Source: Phlebopus portentosus (taxonomy: Eukaryota; Basidiomycota; Agaricomycetes; Boletales; Boletinellaceae). From it: 64,000 bases of DNA. The notes beneath the pieces were generated by a model that was not told the origin of the DNA, did not search any database, and worked only from the letters and a program-made list of their open reading frames with translations. Below, piece by piece: positions 47,039-60,200 of this stretch. The stretch's first letter is position 1. Each line of letters starts with the position of its first letter. The stretch is from assembly GCA_037892935.1 (NCBI GenBank), contig JAYXKI010000004.1:682001-746000 (forward strand). Reading direction: 5' to 3'. The position numbers and the translations under genes are program-made.

Positions 47039-50000
47039 ATGCCTCCCCGTCGGGTAATCCGGGCGCTTCTCGCTATCGCCTTCTGCGAGACGAGTTTTGC
47101 CGTGACTGTTTCGAGGACTTTAACTATTGGCAATACGTTTGTCGCGCCAGATGGATATAATCGCTCGTACGTCCTTCTGATTGTGTAACGAAGGTACTTC
47201 AAGGATATGAATTCACCCCACAGAGCTACGACTGTTGATGGACAAATGCCGGGACCATTGATCTCAGCCACTGCCCCAAATGCTCATTTCAAGGTGTCGT
47301 CTTATGATGTTTCCGACTCACAACAGTTGCCTGACTTCCATTCTCTCAGCTGAACGTAACCGACCAACTCACAGATCCGACTATGAGGCGATCAACTTCC
47401 ATTGTTAGTGATGTTTTCAGTTGTTCTTCGGTTCAGGCACTTAAGTCGTGCGTGTCTAGCACTGGCATGGTATTTTCCAGGTGGAGTCCCATTCATTCCG
47501 GTTGTTTTTCCGATACTTACATTCCTGTCAAGCCACATCAAAATCAGTACGATGGTGTAAGTCCGCCTTACCTCCAGGAGCCTTTCTTGGTGTTCTAAAA
47601 TTTTAACTGCTCCAGGTCGCATTCGTGAACCAATGCCCGATTGTCCCCGAGCATTCTTTCCTGTAAGCATCTTCAATCGAAGCGTTCCTTTTGTGGAAGC
47701 CCGGACTGTGAAGCTTACCCTTTTCGTAGCTACAATTTCACGGTCCCAAACCAGACGGGGACGTATTGGTACCATTCGCATCTTTCAACTCAATATTGTG
47801 ACGGGTTGCGGTACGTCCAAGCCCACGCTTTTTATGAGAAACATCGTCATATTCATCGATTCCCGGTGATTATCTAGAGGCCCGTTAGTTATATATGGTA
47901 GGCCGAAGTCATTGGTCAACTACATCACCGTACAAAATGCTCATATTCGCTTCAGACCCTGAGGACCCACTGCAGCATCTGTACGACGTTGACGATGGTA
48001 TGCTGACATATCTCTGCCACACAAGATAGCTGACGTCCCGAAATAGAGTCGACTGTTATTACACTGGCAGATTGGTATCATGAGGTTTGATTCTTAATTA
48101 TATATCCAGGATGCGACACGAGACTGACATTGCCCACAGTCTTCAGCAGTTTTATTCCCGTAAGTTCATGTCGCCCTAATATCGCGCGGGCTCTTATTAC
48201 GTCTGCATTCAAGAAATCCTGGAAAGCTCTCCCCGTAAGTCTTTTCTATTCACCAGATCAAGATTAGGTCTACACCGAAGATTTGTTCCTGAAACTGATT
48301 TGCTCTTACACCGTAGGATCCCAGATTCCACTTTGATAAATGGACTTGGGCGCTGGGCGAACGCCACTGGTCCTCCAACTCCATTGGCGGTTGTTCGCGC
48401 TCAACCTGGCAAGAGGCGAGTCTCTCTTGTTATGGTGTCTCAGACTTATGCTGACTATTTTTGGCTGCAGGCACCGCTTCCGCATTGTTAGCATGAGCTG
48501 CCTTCCGGGGTGAGTATGCCCGACTGAAAACCTTTAGAGTCGACTTGCTGATGTCCATCGATTGCGACGAAGATATCTGTTCTCAATCGATCAGCACAAT
48601 CTTACCGTGATCGAAACGGATGGCGTCGAGACTCAGCCGTATACCGTTGATTCAATAGAAATAGAAACAGGTGAGTTGCTGTAGCCTTGCTATTAAATAG
48701 CGATTGATAGGCTTGATTTCTAATAAAAGGGCAGCGGTACTCTGTGATTGTGAGACTATTCTCTTCGTTCCTGGAGGTAATATTAACTCCTAGCAGGTCG
48801 AAGCGGATAAGCCTGTCTCAAATTATTGTGCGTTTAGCTGTTCTCATTTCCGATCATGCTCACTAACGCTCCGTTTGCAAAGGGGTTCGTGCCACTCCGG
48901 TGAGGGGTGACGGCAATCCGACAACAGAGGGAGGTGTGTATCAGGTGTGTTCATTGTGCGCTCACCACCATCTGATAATGATATAGGGGTAAACTCTGCT
49001 ATCCTGCGTTACGATGGAGCGCCCGTCGAGGAACCTACTTCGACTCCGGTAGCAAACCCAGTCCAGCTGAACGAAGCAAACGTCATTGTACGATAAAGTT
49101 TGATCTATGCCTACTGAAGAGGTACTCAGCGCTTCTTTCTATTTAGCCCCTAATAAACCCCGGCGCTGTTAGTGGAATTCCAAATTATTGCCCGCTGAAT
49201 CCTGGCATTGACAACAAATACTAGCCCGGCCAACCTTTCCCCGGAGGCGCCGACGTCAACATTCAGATGATCATAGGCAGAGTTCGTAGTCACTGTACTC
49301 ATCCTCTTAATCCCGATCTCACTGATAACGTTCTTCATCCATTTCACTAGGACCCTGTCACGGGCAACTTCAGCATCAATAACAGTTCATTTATTGTGAT
49401 TCTTCCCGCTCGACCGCATTGCGCACATGGAGCTCACACTTGACTTTTAGCCACCCTCCGTCCCTGTTTTGCTACAAATCCTCAGTGGCGCTGTCAGCCC
49501 AGGAAGCATCATGCCCAACGGAACTATATATAGCCTTCCGGCCAACAAGGTTATCGAGGTAAATATTCCTTGATCTCTTTTGAAGCTCAATACAAATCCA
49601 CTTTTTCTACAATAGGTGTCCTTCCCAGGCGCTTTCCCGGTACGCCATCCATTTCTCGCAGCTTTGTGTCTTCTTTTTTCTTACCCCATATATAAATAGC
49701 ACCCGATGCATCTTCATGGTCATAACTTCGACGTCGTGCGGGTTGCGGGCAATCAGACATATAATTTCGCGAACCCGATCCGCAGAGACGTGGTCGGTGT
49801 GGGTAATTTTGGAGACAACGTCACGTTGCGGTTTGAGACGAACAACCCTGGACCTTGGTTTTTCCACTGTCATATTGACTGGCATCTCGAAGCGTGAGTC
49901 TGCTACGCCTGACTGTGATATAGTCTCATCTTCATTCTGTTTATAGGGGTCTTGCGATAGTTTTCGCAGAAGATACTCCGGATACTAGCGCTTCGGATCC

Positions 50001-50122
50001 AGTCAGCTGTGCGTATTCCGTGAATGACTAATCTACTTCTTCTAATCATAGTATTCACAGCAAAATGGTCGAAGCTCTGTCCTCTGTACGATGAATTAGA
50101 CCCGGACACTGCACTTCAGTGA
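47039..50122 (+). CDS. lcc: Laccase (secreted multicopper oxidase), intact, 26 introns
   Basis: I can splice 27 exons into a continuous 528-residue laccase. It begins [20 protein letters not shown], an atypical but plausible signal peptide with Arg residues. All copper sites are intact: [32 protein letters not shown] and [16 protein letters not shown]. The T1 axial position is Leu. Other family landmarks are [71 protein letters not shown] and [10 protein letters not shown]. Many exons are tiny (18-24 nt, for example those coding [15 protein letters not shown] and QRYSVI). One intron is GC-AG (48416-48470). It has several introns absent from the laccase at 34.7 kb, and two of these, before LNV and within DVDDE, are also traceable in the pseudogene at 14.4 kb. 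The intact paralogue has Tyr/Trp variants in the same positions, so both are probably active enzymes of different expression. Confidence 0.92.
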
Positions 50123-50772
50123 ACGAACGCACGAATTGATTATTCATGAACTCAGTTTTGCGATTGCATGTTTTATTCTCGTGACGATTCACCGACGCAA
50201 CATTTTCATTCTCATTTTTCATATCATGGAAGCGCATGTTTATTTAACTCCTCTTGGGCTATTTATTGACTGGTTGATTGTATAATGGACATTACGTACA
50301 AGAATCTGTTTTCACGTACTTGCAAAAACGATCAAATACTGTATCTGGGTAAATATGTAATTCTCGTTTCTTCCATCGAGTCGAATTTGCTTTATAAAGC
50401 AACTCTTTTACCAAGTCAAGTTGTCTCGGTCCATCAACTAGAATTTCAAGCTACCGAAACAATTCCGAAAAGACATGTTCTTGGGTCCACACAAGCGCAA
50501 CACCGTAAAGCTTTGCTTACTGTAAACGGAAAAATCCAGCGTAAAGTGCAAAAGAAATGAGAAACATCCGCCGAATGATTAGTGCCCTGGGTAAATTGAA
50601 TAGGATAAGGGTACAATAGGCATTGCGAGAGGTCTAAAGAACAGAGCGAGCAGGGAGAGTTTTCTTGAGTCCGCAAGTCCGAGGACGGGAGAACGGATCG
50701 AGTGCGGGACAAGAAAGGCACGCGAGCCTCTTGACATAATCCCAAGACAGGGAGCAGAGCGGCTACGATTGC
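50123..50772. other. Convergent spacer between laccase and ERG1
   Basis: AT-rich 3' flanks of two converging genes. A 91-codon ORF (50285-50560) has no family features. Confidence 0.4.
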
Positions 50773-52810
50773 TTATTGTAGTTCACTCCAGAGTGGAGGC
50801 CCGAACACGATGCAAGCGGTCCAGAGCTAGTTCCATCCGCGTATCAGTCAGCATGCAAGAGTGGAACTTGTGAACAATAAATCGAAGTCGAAATTACGGC
50901 TTACCACTCGGACTGCTTTAACGAGTAACCACGGGTATTCCTCAATCCCCGGTCGTCTCATTACTTGCTTCTCTATACCACCCTTCCGTACTGCAACCGG
51001 GCGAGGATGTGTAAACATGACCCAGAGTGCATAGAAAGCCACGGCGAAGAAGTGCCAGAAGAGGAGGAACCTCCGATTGGAAATACTGTGATAAGATAGT
51101 AACAAGCCGTCAGTCACGTAGTCATGAGTAACCGTGTAATCAGGGCCAGAAAAACTGAAAGAACGCATATGGGAGAAATTTCCATAACAGCGTGCGAATA
51201 AGAATGTTCGGGATATTTAAGATGCGAAAGGGAAGAGGGGGGAGAGAACGGTCCTAAGATATTCAAGAGGCGATTCAAGACGCACCCGGCTAATAAGGAG
51301 ACTGGCTCCCGAATGCAGTCGCCCCCGCGCTGGAAATATTTAAAACAGCCCACGCGAAGTACCTCGAGATTTTCGTCTGCAATTCCGCAGCGTGTTTACA
51401 ATAATAGCGAACAGAGACCGATAGCGATACAGCGGATACAATCGACACAGTGCAAGTGATATCAGAAGCAAGAGCGAGATGAAAGAAGAGGCAGTAGTAA
51501 AGCATCAGTGAGCTACTCCTGGGTGATGTAATACAGAGAATGTGACAGACCCTCGGCGCCGAAGAGGTCGTAAAGCGCGATACTAAGAATATTGATCGTC
51601 GAGCCAAGCGGCTTACGCGACCAATGCCATGCATGAAGGATCTGCGATACGCATGCCCAGTCCTCGAAGTTCGGTACAGTGCGAAGAAGATCCGTAAGTA
51701 TGACAATATCATTGAAGGCGACGGTCATTCCACCTAACGGTAACAAACCAAGGTCAGATACTAGATCACAAATGATGCGATTCTTGGGAAGTAACGTACC
51801 TCCGGTAAGGGGATGACGCATATTCCACGAGTCGCCAACAAGAATAGCACCCTCCTTGGACTGCTCTCCGCCTTGCTCAATGGGAGGAAGGAAGGAATTG
51901 GGCATACGACGTAGCCGCTCCCTGTTGAGAGCATCTACGAGAGCCGGCTGAACACTTTCTGGGAGTTCGGGCAAAACCTTGTCCAGTACGAATTGCTAAT
52001 TCGAGAAAATAAATAAATAGTAAAGTCAGAATGGATTTGGCGTGGAAAACTACGTTGTCATACTTTGAGGTCAGATGGCAAGGGTGCTTTAACATCGATG
52101 AGTATACGTGTGTCATGTTCGGCAATTTGGTACAGCAGCACAGGACCAGACCCACGGACAAGAGCGACGGTTCCATGTTTGTCGATCGGCAATTTTACGT
52201 CCTTGAGAATCGCACCGACGAAGTAGCTGCGTGTGACGGGTTTTTCAAAGGCTTCGCTCAAGACCTCTGCTCGGAAATTGGAGAAGCAGCCATCGGCAAC
52301 AAACGTGAGGGGTGCATAGAAGTTCTCCTTCGTTTCAGTCCCAGAGTTCTTACGCGTCGCGCAAACACCGTAGACCCGGTGCTCGCCGTCTGCGGTAAGG
52401 AGCGACGTGACTGTAGCTTCAATTCCTTCGACACCGGGAGCCGTGAGAGCCTTCTTCCTCAATGCCATGATAAATTTGCCATGATGGAAAGCCCGTCCCT
52501 CTTGGCCGTTAGGATATGGAATATGGACTTGCTTCCCGTCGTTGACAACGCAATAACCACGCACAGCCGCTGCGTCTATACCTTCTAGGCAATCGCCTAA
52601 TCCAAGTTTGCGAAGTGCATTACACCCGCCAGGCTGAAGAAGTTCGCCGACAATGCGGTCTGGTTCTGCAAAGGAGCGTTCAATGAGACCGATACGGAGT
52701 TGCTTTGGACGTGCTTTGGAGGTAATGGTCGAGAGACTGTACGCAAGAGCACACCCGGCGACACCACCGCCAACAATGAGAACGTCGTAAGAGTTGCGAG
52801 CGGTCGCCAT
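50773..52810 (-). CDS. ERG1: Squalene monooxygenase (squalene epoxidase)
   Basis: Six exons (52810-52064, 51995-51800, 51733-51551, 51376-51286, 51085-50905, 50826-50773) give 483 residues. It catalyses the FAD-, NADPH- and O2-dependent epoxidation of squalene in the ER, the first oxygenation of ergosterol synthesis and the target of allylamine antifungals. Motifs are the FAD loop YDVLIVGGGVAGCALAYSLS, GELLQPGGCNALRKLGL, LTFVADGCFSNFR, AILVGDSWNMRHPLTGGGMT (second FAD motif, across an intron), CFKYFQRGGDC and PVSLLAG. A C-terminal hydrophobic anchor (FLLFWHFFAVAFYALWVMF) and the terminal CIVFGPPLWSEL follow. Two introns are long for this window (165 and 200 nt), so raw ORFs run into intron sequence. 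All phases agree. An E-box lies beside its TATA element. Confidence 0.95.
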
Positions 52811-53943
52811 GGGTGATGAGAGAAATGAAGGGTATCGCGAGAACCAGAAAATCCGAGATGAAACCTGCGTGAGTATATGAATAATATAATGAAGAGCAAA
52901 AAAGTCGACCGATATATAAATTCACGTGATCTCCGATTTTCAACGATCTGCATGGATCTCCGCGTTTTCCCCTTTCCGAACTCTGAATTGATCCGTCCAT
53001 CTCGCTTCACTCACCCAATGTTGTCCTCTCAATTCGTGATGCTCGAGCAGGAAACAACAAAGCAAGTCCAGCGTTCTAAGATTTCTTTCTGAGGCATGTC
53101 GTGCTTGCTTGCAGACCCAATAGAGCAGATGACGATGCTCAGTGGCCGAGGAAGTAAACAAACTCATGGTAACCCGAATCAGTCCGAGCCGAGGGCCACC
53201 AAAGAATTGATGCTCTTCTGTATTGTTGCAAGACAGAAGTGGTGTCATACGAATCTCTCATCGGCTGGAAATACTGATGGCAATCGAGTTACAAACTAAG
53301 TAACAGCCGCTTCAACATCGGAAATTGATGACCTAAATTATTGCGGTCTGGCGCTATTCTATTATCAGGCTTCCGACGGCTCAAATCTGGTCTTCGTTCT
53401 AAGCTCTCGGGTTACCTGCACATATCTCATGAGATTCGTGTTCTGAGTGCTCCTCTAGGAAAAGTCGTGGGCTCCCATTGCCTGTAAGTTGTAACTTTAT
53501 TGCTCGTATAGACCCGCATCATCTTCTATTGACTCGACCAGTCCTTGAGGCAAATTCGAAGCGCCCTCGCTGGACACGAGGACCTTCCAATTCCCTTCAT
53601 ATTCCTTTTTGTCATGACCGTTCCTATAATGGTCACTCTTATCTACGACTCAGCATCTGGTAGAATCCAGTTTTATTACGTATCTTGCATGCTTACCCAG
53701 CACCACAGAGGCATACTTCACTTAAGCGCCCGTCTAAGTATAGATTGGTTTCTAATGGCAAGGTAGTCGCTCCATGTACATGAGCAAGTTGAGCGTCAGA
53801 AGGGTTCATAATCTAATCTAGTATCGAATATAATAAGACATCCAGTCCCGCTCTTCTCCCCTTTACTCCTGCCCGCCCTGGCTTTCCTCCGGCGCAAGAC
53901 CTTTCGTTCGTCTCTTCGAGCAAGCCCCGTACCTGATAGCACA
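52811..53943. other. Divergent spacer between ERG1 and dynamin-like gene
   Basis: The shared upstream region of two diverging genes. ORFs such as 53545-53766 (hydrophobic) have no splice partners. The ERG1-proximal end carries the TATA element and E-box listed separately. Confidence 0.4.
52912..52930 (-). promoter_or_regulatory. ERG1 promoter: TATA element with adjacent E-box
   Basis: Reading leftward, ATCACGTGAA (palindromic CACGTG at 52923-52928) is directly followed by TTTATATATC, about 105-120 bases before the ERG1 ATG. ATCACGTGA is a near-perfect SREBP/bHLH-type E-box. In fungi such as Cryptococcus, SREBP controls ERG genes, so this is a reasonable candidate site, but the assignment is inference. 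Confidence 0.45.
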
Positions 53944-56900
53944 ATGACCTCCACCGACCTCTCCGAGTCTAAGTATGCAGAGAGGTCTAGACAACTCATG
54001 CAAATTGCGCGGAATCTGCGTGATATAGGGTAGGTTCCGTCTCCCGCTCGTACTCTTGGAACTGATCATAATTCACTTGCTTCTTTAGTGCTCATGCCGA
54101 CTTTGAAATACCTCGCATCGCCGTAATCGGAGGCCAATCGGCAGGAAAGAGGTAAGCGAGAATAGTATCCTTCTGAATATCCTTATTGATAATTGATGAT
54201 CTAGTTCTCTCGTAGAGGCTGTCAGTGGCGTGAGTACATTACTTCTGAACGAGTACATGAAGAGTGTCATAAAATCATAACCGTTATAGATACGAGTTCC
54301 TCGGGACAGTGGGACCTGCACAAGGCTAGTTTTCCTTCGAACATGTTGAGAACCTCCTTGCAAAACTTCCACTGTGCTGCAGATGCCCAATGGAAGTCAA
54401 TATGATAAGCCAGCCTGGTCAATGGGAGTGCAAGATTTTTCTGCGTTTTGAATATGACGCATCCGGGGCCGTAGCATCCCCGGTCCAGATAGTATCTTTC
54501 GGTTCAGCGCTTACATCAGTTGATGACGTTGAGCTGGCTTTGCGCCGAGCACAAGCAGCCATTCTGAATTACCCGAAACCTTCAGACCCCTTCTCATGAA
54601 AACGCGCGACGAGCTGGAGTATTACCGTAAACCAGAGGCGTTCAAGAATGGGACATTGAAATTCAGCAAGAACGTTGTCGTCGTGGATATCTTTGATCCA
54701 GACTGTGGTAACCTGTCGTTCGTTGATCTGCCAGGTACGCAGCTAAAAAAAGACTGAACTTCGTCACCCTGACATATTCATTTTATTCAATCAGGCCTTA
54801 TCCAAAATGATGAGCAGGAAGTTGTACGACTCGTTGAAGATCTTGTTATGTCCAACATCGGAGGGAAAGGAAATCGTTTCTGTCTCATTCTTGTAACTAT
54901 ACCGATGAGTGGTATGTTTCTTCTCGTTTATGTGGATTGCTCTGCACTTGCTCACAAGCATTATCACCAGACGACATGGAGAATCAGCGGGCGATGCGTC
55001 TTGCACTCGACGCTGACAAGGACAGGTCCAGGACTATTGGTAAGCGCGATTGTGCCATCGCAAGGTTTAAAGCCATTCAGTATCCTCTCATTTCTAGGTG
55101 TTCTTACGAAACCAGACACTTTGACTTCTGGAGCCATCGGCGCACGAAAGAAATGGAAGGACTTGATCACAGGCGGCGACACACCTGACGCGTACGTTCT
55201 CAAGCATGGATACTACTGTGTAAAGCTACCGGATGACGCAGAACGAGCTTGCAACCCATCAAGACCGGAGCGTAATGGAATTGAGAATACTTTCTTCTCT
55301 AACACTATTCCATGGAGCATTGTACCTGACAGAAAACAGTTCGGCGTGGAAAACCTTGTGACAGACCTTAGCAAGCTTCTCACTGCTATTCTTGACCAAG
55401 AGTTCGTAGCTTCCCGTTTTTGAAACGCCGCGTCTAATCGCGAACTACCACCAGACTTCCGCAGCTACGCAAGAAAGCTCAGGAGAAACTAGAAGAAACC
55501 CTCGCAGCTCTCAGGCAGCTTCCTGCTCCGCTTCTTGCCGACATCTCGAGCGAGGTTCTCGAGCGTCTCACTAATTTCTGCCAGGAATTCTATGGAACCA
55601 TACACGGTACTATTAACGCAACGATGCCCGAGCTGCAGAGCTCCGGACACACAAAGTGCTGTGGAAAGTCCTTCATCCATCGCAACCGGGCGATTTACGA
55701 GGAATTCAAACGCCAGATCCGATCTACTGCTCCGGATTTTCGTCCCTTTGATGACCACAAGGAGAACAATAGTCCGCAATTCACTGATTCGGAACAGTTC
55801 CACTCGAAGGAAGGCGTTGGTAACGGACCGCGGGACCTAACATACGTACGGAGAGTTATCAAAGAGTGGGTCATCTGTTTTGAAATTCAAGGCACATGAG
55901 TAAATTTCGTATATAGATCGAAAACCTGGGAGCTTCCGAACAATGTCCCATTCGATGCAAAGCACGCACTGATCGACGAGTTTACTAGGGAATGGGACGC
56001 ACCGACGATTCGATGCTTTGAGAAGGCGTTCCAGAACCTCACGGCCTGTCTAAACCACATTCTTCATCGTCACTTCGGTAGATTTCAAAAGCTGAATAGT
56101 CACATGAGGTAGGAACACCGCATATGTGACCCAACACCAATGCTGATCTTTGTTCTGTAAAGTGATCTCGTTAAGGATATAGTCGATGGACATAAGCAGA
56201 TTGCGAACTCGTTTATACTTGCTGCCCTTAAGCAAGAAAAACACCCTCTGTATACGCAAAACGAGTACTACTTCAGAACTCTGCGTCTGCATTGGCTTGC
56301 GGAATATACTGAAGCTCGGTTAAAGCAAAATAAGTACAAACTGAGGGCTGTCATTGCTTCAGGTATTTCTGTCGTCGCATTTTGTGAATCTATTTTCACA
56401 TTCCTGTCAGAATTTTCTGATGACGATCATCTTCCCATACAATTGGAGCCTTCTTCACCCGGTCTCTACGCTGTACCTATTGCTCCTTCACCAATGGACC
56501 GTCCTCGAATAAGGCTTACCCTTCGCCAAAGCCTGTGCCTGTAAGATACGTGCCGGATGCAACACCCATGGATCGTGCGCTAGAGGCCCTTCGTGAGCTG
56601 GGATACAAGAATGTCACTAGAGCTGACCTGCCTCGCCTGTTGACGGCTCCCGATGAGTTCAACGAAGAACTTATCGTCATGGCGGATGTGCGGGCTTATT
56701 TCTTCGTCGCTTACAAGGTGAGCTTCTCAGAAGGATATATGTGCAAAATTACTTCTGACATCGATTCTCAGAGGATCGTCGACAACGTGCCACTTGCGAT
56801 TGAGCACGCGCTTAATCAGGGCCTTGCAGAAAGTATGAAGAAGACTCTCCTGCAGAAACTCAATCTTGGAGCGGCAGATGCGGCAAAACGGCTCAAGGAG

Positions 56901-57005
56901 TTGATGGAGGAAGACCCGGACATCGCACTGAAGCGAGAGGCACTCAAGAATAAGATTGAAAAACTACAGAAGATTGAAGCTGAGCTGCGCCTTTTGCTGG
57001 CGTAA
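53944..57005 (+). CDS. Mx-like dynamin-family GTPase
   Basis: A multi-exon gene for a large GTPase of roughly 800 residues. The G domain is complete: G1 VIGGQSAGKSSLVEAVSG (split by an intron), RVPRDSGTCTRCPMEV with the G2 Thr, G3 LSFVDLPGLIQNDEQE and G4 GVLTKPDTL. Middle/stalk helices follow (LRKKAQEKLEETLAALRQLP, NSFILAALKQEKHPLYTQNE). A GTPase effector domain-like C-terminus follows: ALEALRELGYKNV, MADVRAYFFVAYK/RIVDNVPLAIEHALNQGL and a final coiled coil KNKIEKLQKIEAELRLLL. There is no PH or Pro-rich domain, as in Mx and fungal Mx-like dynamins, a group expanded in Agaricomycetes; the membrane process served is unknown. The frame breaks twice, at about 54590 (SDPF/LMKTRDELEYY) and about 56503 (DRP/SNKAYPSP), each repaired by one extra base. 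One intron (54325-54382) is GC-AG. Confidence 0.82.
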
Positions 57006-57247
57006 TACGGACGGAGCTGGATTTGGTGTATCATACTGTACCGGATTTGTTGAACATGTCTTTCGTGATTATTCAGATGCTTGTAACGAAGCTGCGCGTT
57101 CAGGCGTCACTCTTCTGTCTGATTCCGTGTGCGTCGTCTCTCTTCACGCCACAACGGTGCACGAGTTCATCGATTAACTAAAAAGGCGCAATTATCCACG
57201 AGAAAAAAGGAATAATCTATTTAGTCCGCAACATAAAAAGATAAAAG

Positions 57248-60200
57248 CTACGACCATCGCCGTCGCGTGCCACCCATTCCCCACTTTTCAAGCAGGAACT
57301 CTGTCATAAACTCGTGTAATTCGCGATACGCACCGCGTCGGTTTATCGAGTGATCACTATCCGTGAACATGCGGAAGCGGAAGCCGCGTACCTTCTCCTG
57401 CGTCAGCATGTCGAGGAGGTGCGCTGAATTTGCAAAGTGCACGTTATCGTCGCCACTCCCGTGCGCGAGGAGATAGTTTACGTTGCGGAAACCTGCGACG
57501 TCTGAAATGGAAGCGTTGTCGTACCCCGACGGGTTGAGTTCTGGCGTTGACATATAGCGTTCAGTATAGATGGAGTCTGGAGAAGATACCATTGAGAATT
57601 GATCGATGATGAGGAAGAATAAGGACTGACCATATAATCTCCAGCTTGTCACCGGCTTCAGTGAAAAGTCAGCGATATCAAAAGGTCTGGACTACGGGCT
57701 TCGCTCACTGCAACTGCCATGGCCAGTGAGTGGACTCCCTCATCCGCCTCAGCAACTTTTGAGCTCATGAAACCACCGTACGACTATCAAACGAGATTTT
57801 GTTTTGAGCACTTCCACGACACAATTGAATTGGCAAAACCCACCCATCCCCAGATACCGATTCTCTTCGGGTCAACGTACGGCTTGGACGCCCAGATCCT
57901 AAGAGCCACCAGCTTAGTTCCTTCCTAGGACCATCACAAGAAAATATTTACCTGGCAGCTTCTATCTGGTCTCGGGTTTCCCAATAGCCGAGGTTACCTC
58001 TAATCGGATTCCTTAAAACACGTCCTTTGAATCCCGTACCACGACCATCAACGATGACAATAATATATTTGAGTGTGCAAGCCAAGTATGTATGCCAATC
58101 GCGCTCAAATCGCGTATGAACCATTTGCGAACCCGGTCCTCCGTACACACGAAATAGCACTGGGTATTTCGTCCGTCCGGTATCGTCAAAGTTCGGTGGA
58201 AGGAGTTCCATAGTGTTCAGCTCTACATATTATCAGCCTTAGATGGATTGTTTTATAAGAGACAACAAAGATACCGACCAAAACCGTCATTCTCGATGGC
58301 CGAGCGCAGAATCAGGGGGCTTTGATACTCCGAGAGAGTGACATTCAATTGAGTGTTTTCAACGACTTTATACTCAAAATCTACAACCCAATCAGCTTTC
58401 GTTGTTGTATGCAGCCTTGAGCAACACAGACCTTCTCGCGATGTACTGAATACACTTTGCCACGGCACGTTCGGTCCTCTGTAACTAAGCAGATAGTAGC
58501 CAGCTTCCGGAGAGAAGCTTGCTTCATACCACGCAGGGATAGACGTATCCGTAAGCGTATTCAATTGTGTGATGCGATCCTCATCCGCAGCAGATGAAAG
58601 AGACGGGATCCGGGCTGCGACGATGGTGCGCTCAATGGAAGATGCGTAAGTCGAAGCGAAGTACCTGTATTGCTGCAGGTCAGGATCATTCGGGATCATG
58701 AATATCATTCAATACTGACACAATGCCTTGTGCATCGACCCCGAGAATACCGTCTACAACTTCCCATTCACCGTCTGTGACGAAAACAGGTTCGCTACTA
58801 TCCGCAGGTGAAAAGAGCGCGATATGCGTATATCCGGCAGAATTATTGACGAGGTCGAGGTAAGCAGTGCTGCTGTATCCGAGGGTACTCACGAGGGAAG
58901 GTGAGAGAGGCGAGATAGTCTGGCGCTATATGTATAGACAGTAGCAGGAAAGTTAACAAAGCGTGAAAGAGAAGTCAATCAAATCAGCGAAGAAGGAAGA
59001 GGGGATAAACTTACGCTTTCAATCCAGCCGTCGTCACCTTCCTCGCCGTCCCGGCCGAGACGGCGAACGATTGAGCCCTGAACCTCGGCGTTTGCAATCG
59101 ACAGGTCAGTCATTCTAAAATGGACTACTACCCCATCATCTGCCGCTCTATTAACTTCCTTGACGAGCAAATCATTGTCGCCAATCCAAGTCACGTCAAA
59201 GACAATCGATTCACCCGCGGCTCGACGAGGCGACCATGTCAGGCGCGAAAGGTGCTGAGTTATTTCGTCGGGCACTTCGTCGTCGTCGTTATCGTCATCG
59301 TCATCGTCATCTTCATCGTCCTCATCCTCATCCGGGTTACTGGAAAGATATCCGTCGAGATCGAAGACATGAACATCAACACTAGGATTTGTGAAGCCAG
59401 GCTTCGGATAGCGCATCGCAACGTCCTCGGTATACGGATATACTCCATGGGCATCCATAGTCGGATTATATATCGGAAAAGTATACACGTCAACCTCCGT
59501 TTCGTCGCTTTCAAGGAAGGCAAGACGCTTCGCATCAGGCGACCACCACAGTGCAAATTCATCGGAGAAGACTTCTTCCTCGTATACCCAATCAGGAACA
59601 CCATTAAAATGAGTTTCAGAACCACTAGCGGTCAACCTGACCGCTCGCGTCGATGGCGCAGCATTAGGCTTGATATATAGATCGTTTTTGTGCACATAAG
59701 CTATCGCATCTCCTACCGGACTCCAAGCAGCATAAGCTGTTTCTGGCGGATGCGAAGGTGGTATGAGTGGATAGGTTGATTTAGCCTCAATGTCATGCAC
59801 ATAGTAATTGCCAAAGGATGAGTGTCTCCATTGCTAGGATGACGGTTAGCAAAAGGACGACACATCATACAGAACGCACCTTCTGATAGTTAGTTTTAAA
59901 GAGTAGATATCCCATGTCCCGGGAAAGTTTCCATTCGGCTATACCAATAGGATTGCCTTGCTCCTGTGACTAAAATAAGTTTCTAAATGCGAATACTAAA
60001 TAAAATGCACAGACATTTTTCACGTCCGCAAGATTCACCAAATCGCGAGTGGTATTTGTCTTCAAATCAACAAGTACTATTGTGCTTCGTCCAAAGTCCT
60101 GTTCGGCGTATACACCATCTCCAGCTATCAAGAAGGGAGTTGGCTGCATATTCGGTAGAGTGAATATAGAACTTACCTTCCGGGATCCATCGCAGGGCGG

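Noticed and set aside
50285..50560. 91-codon ORF between laccase and ERG1
   Set aside because: Lies in the AT-rich 3' flanks of converging genes, with no recognisable features.
59120..59680. 186-codon + strand ORF opposite the dipeptidyl aminopeptidase
   Set aside because: Antisense to a clearly conserved exon; its Val/Ile-rich stretch is the complement of the Asp-rich insertion.
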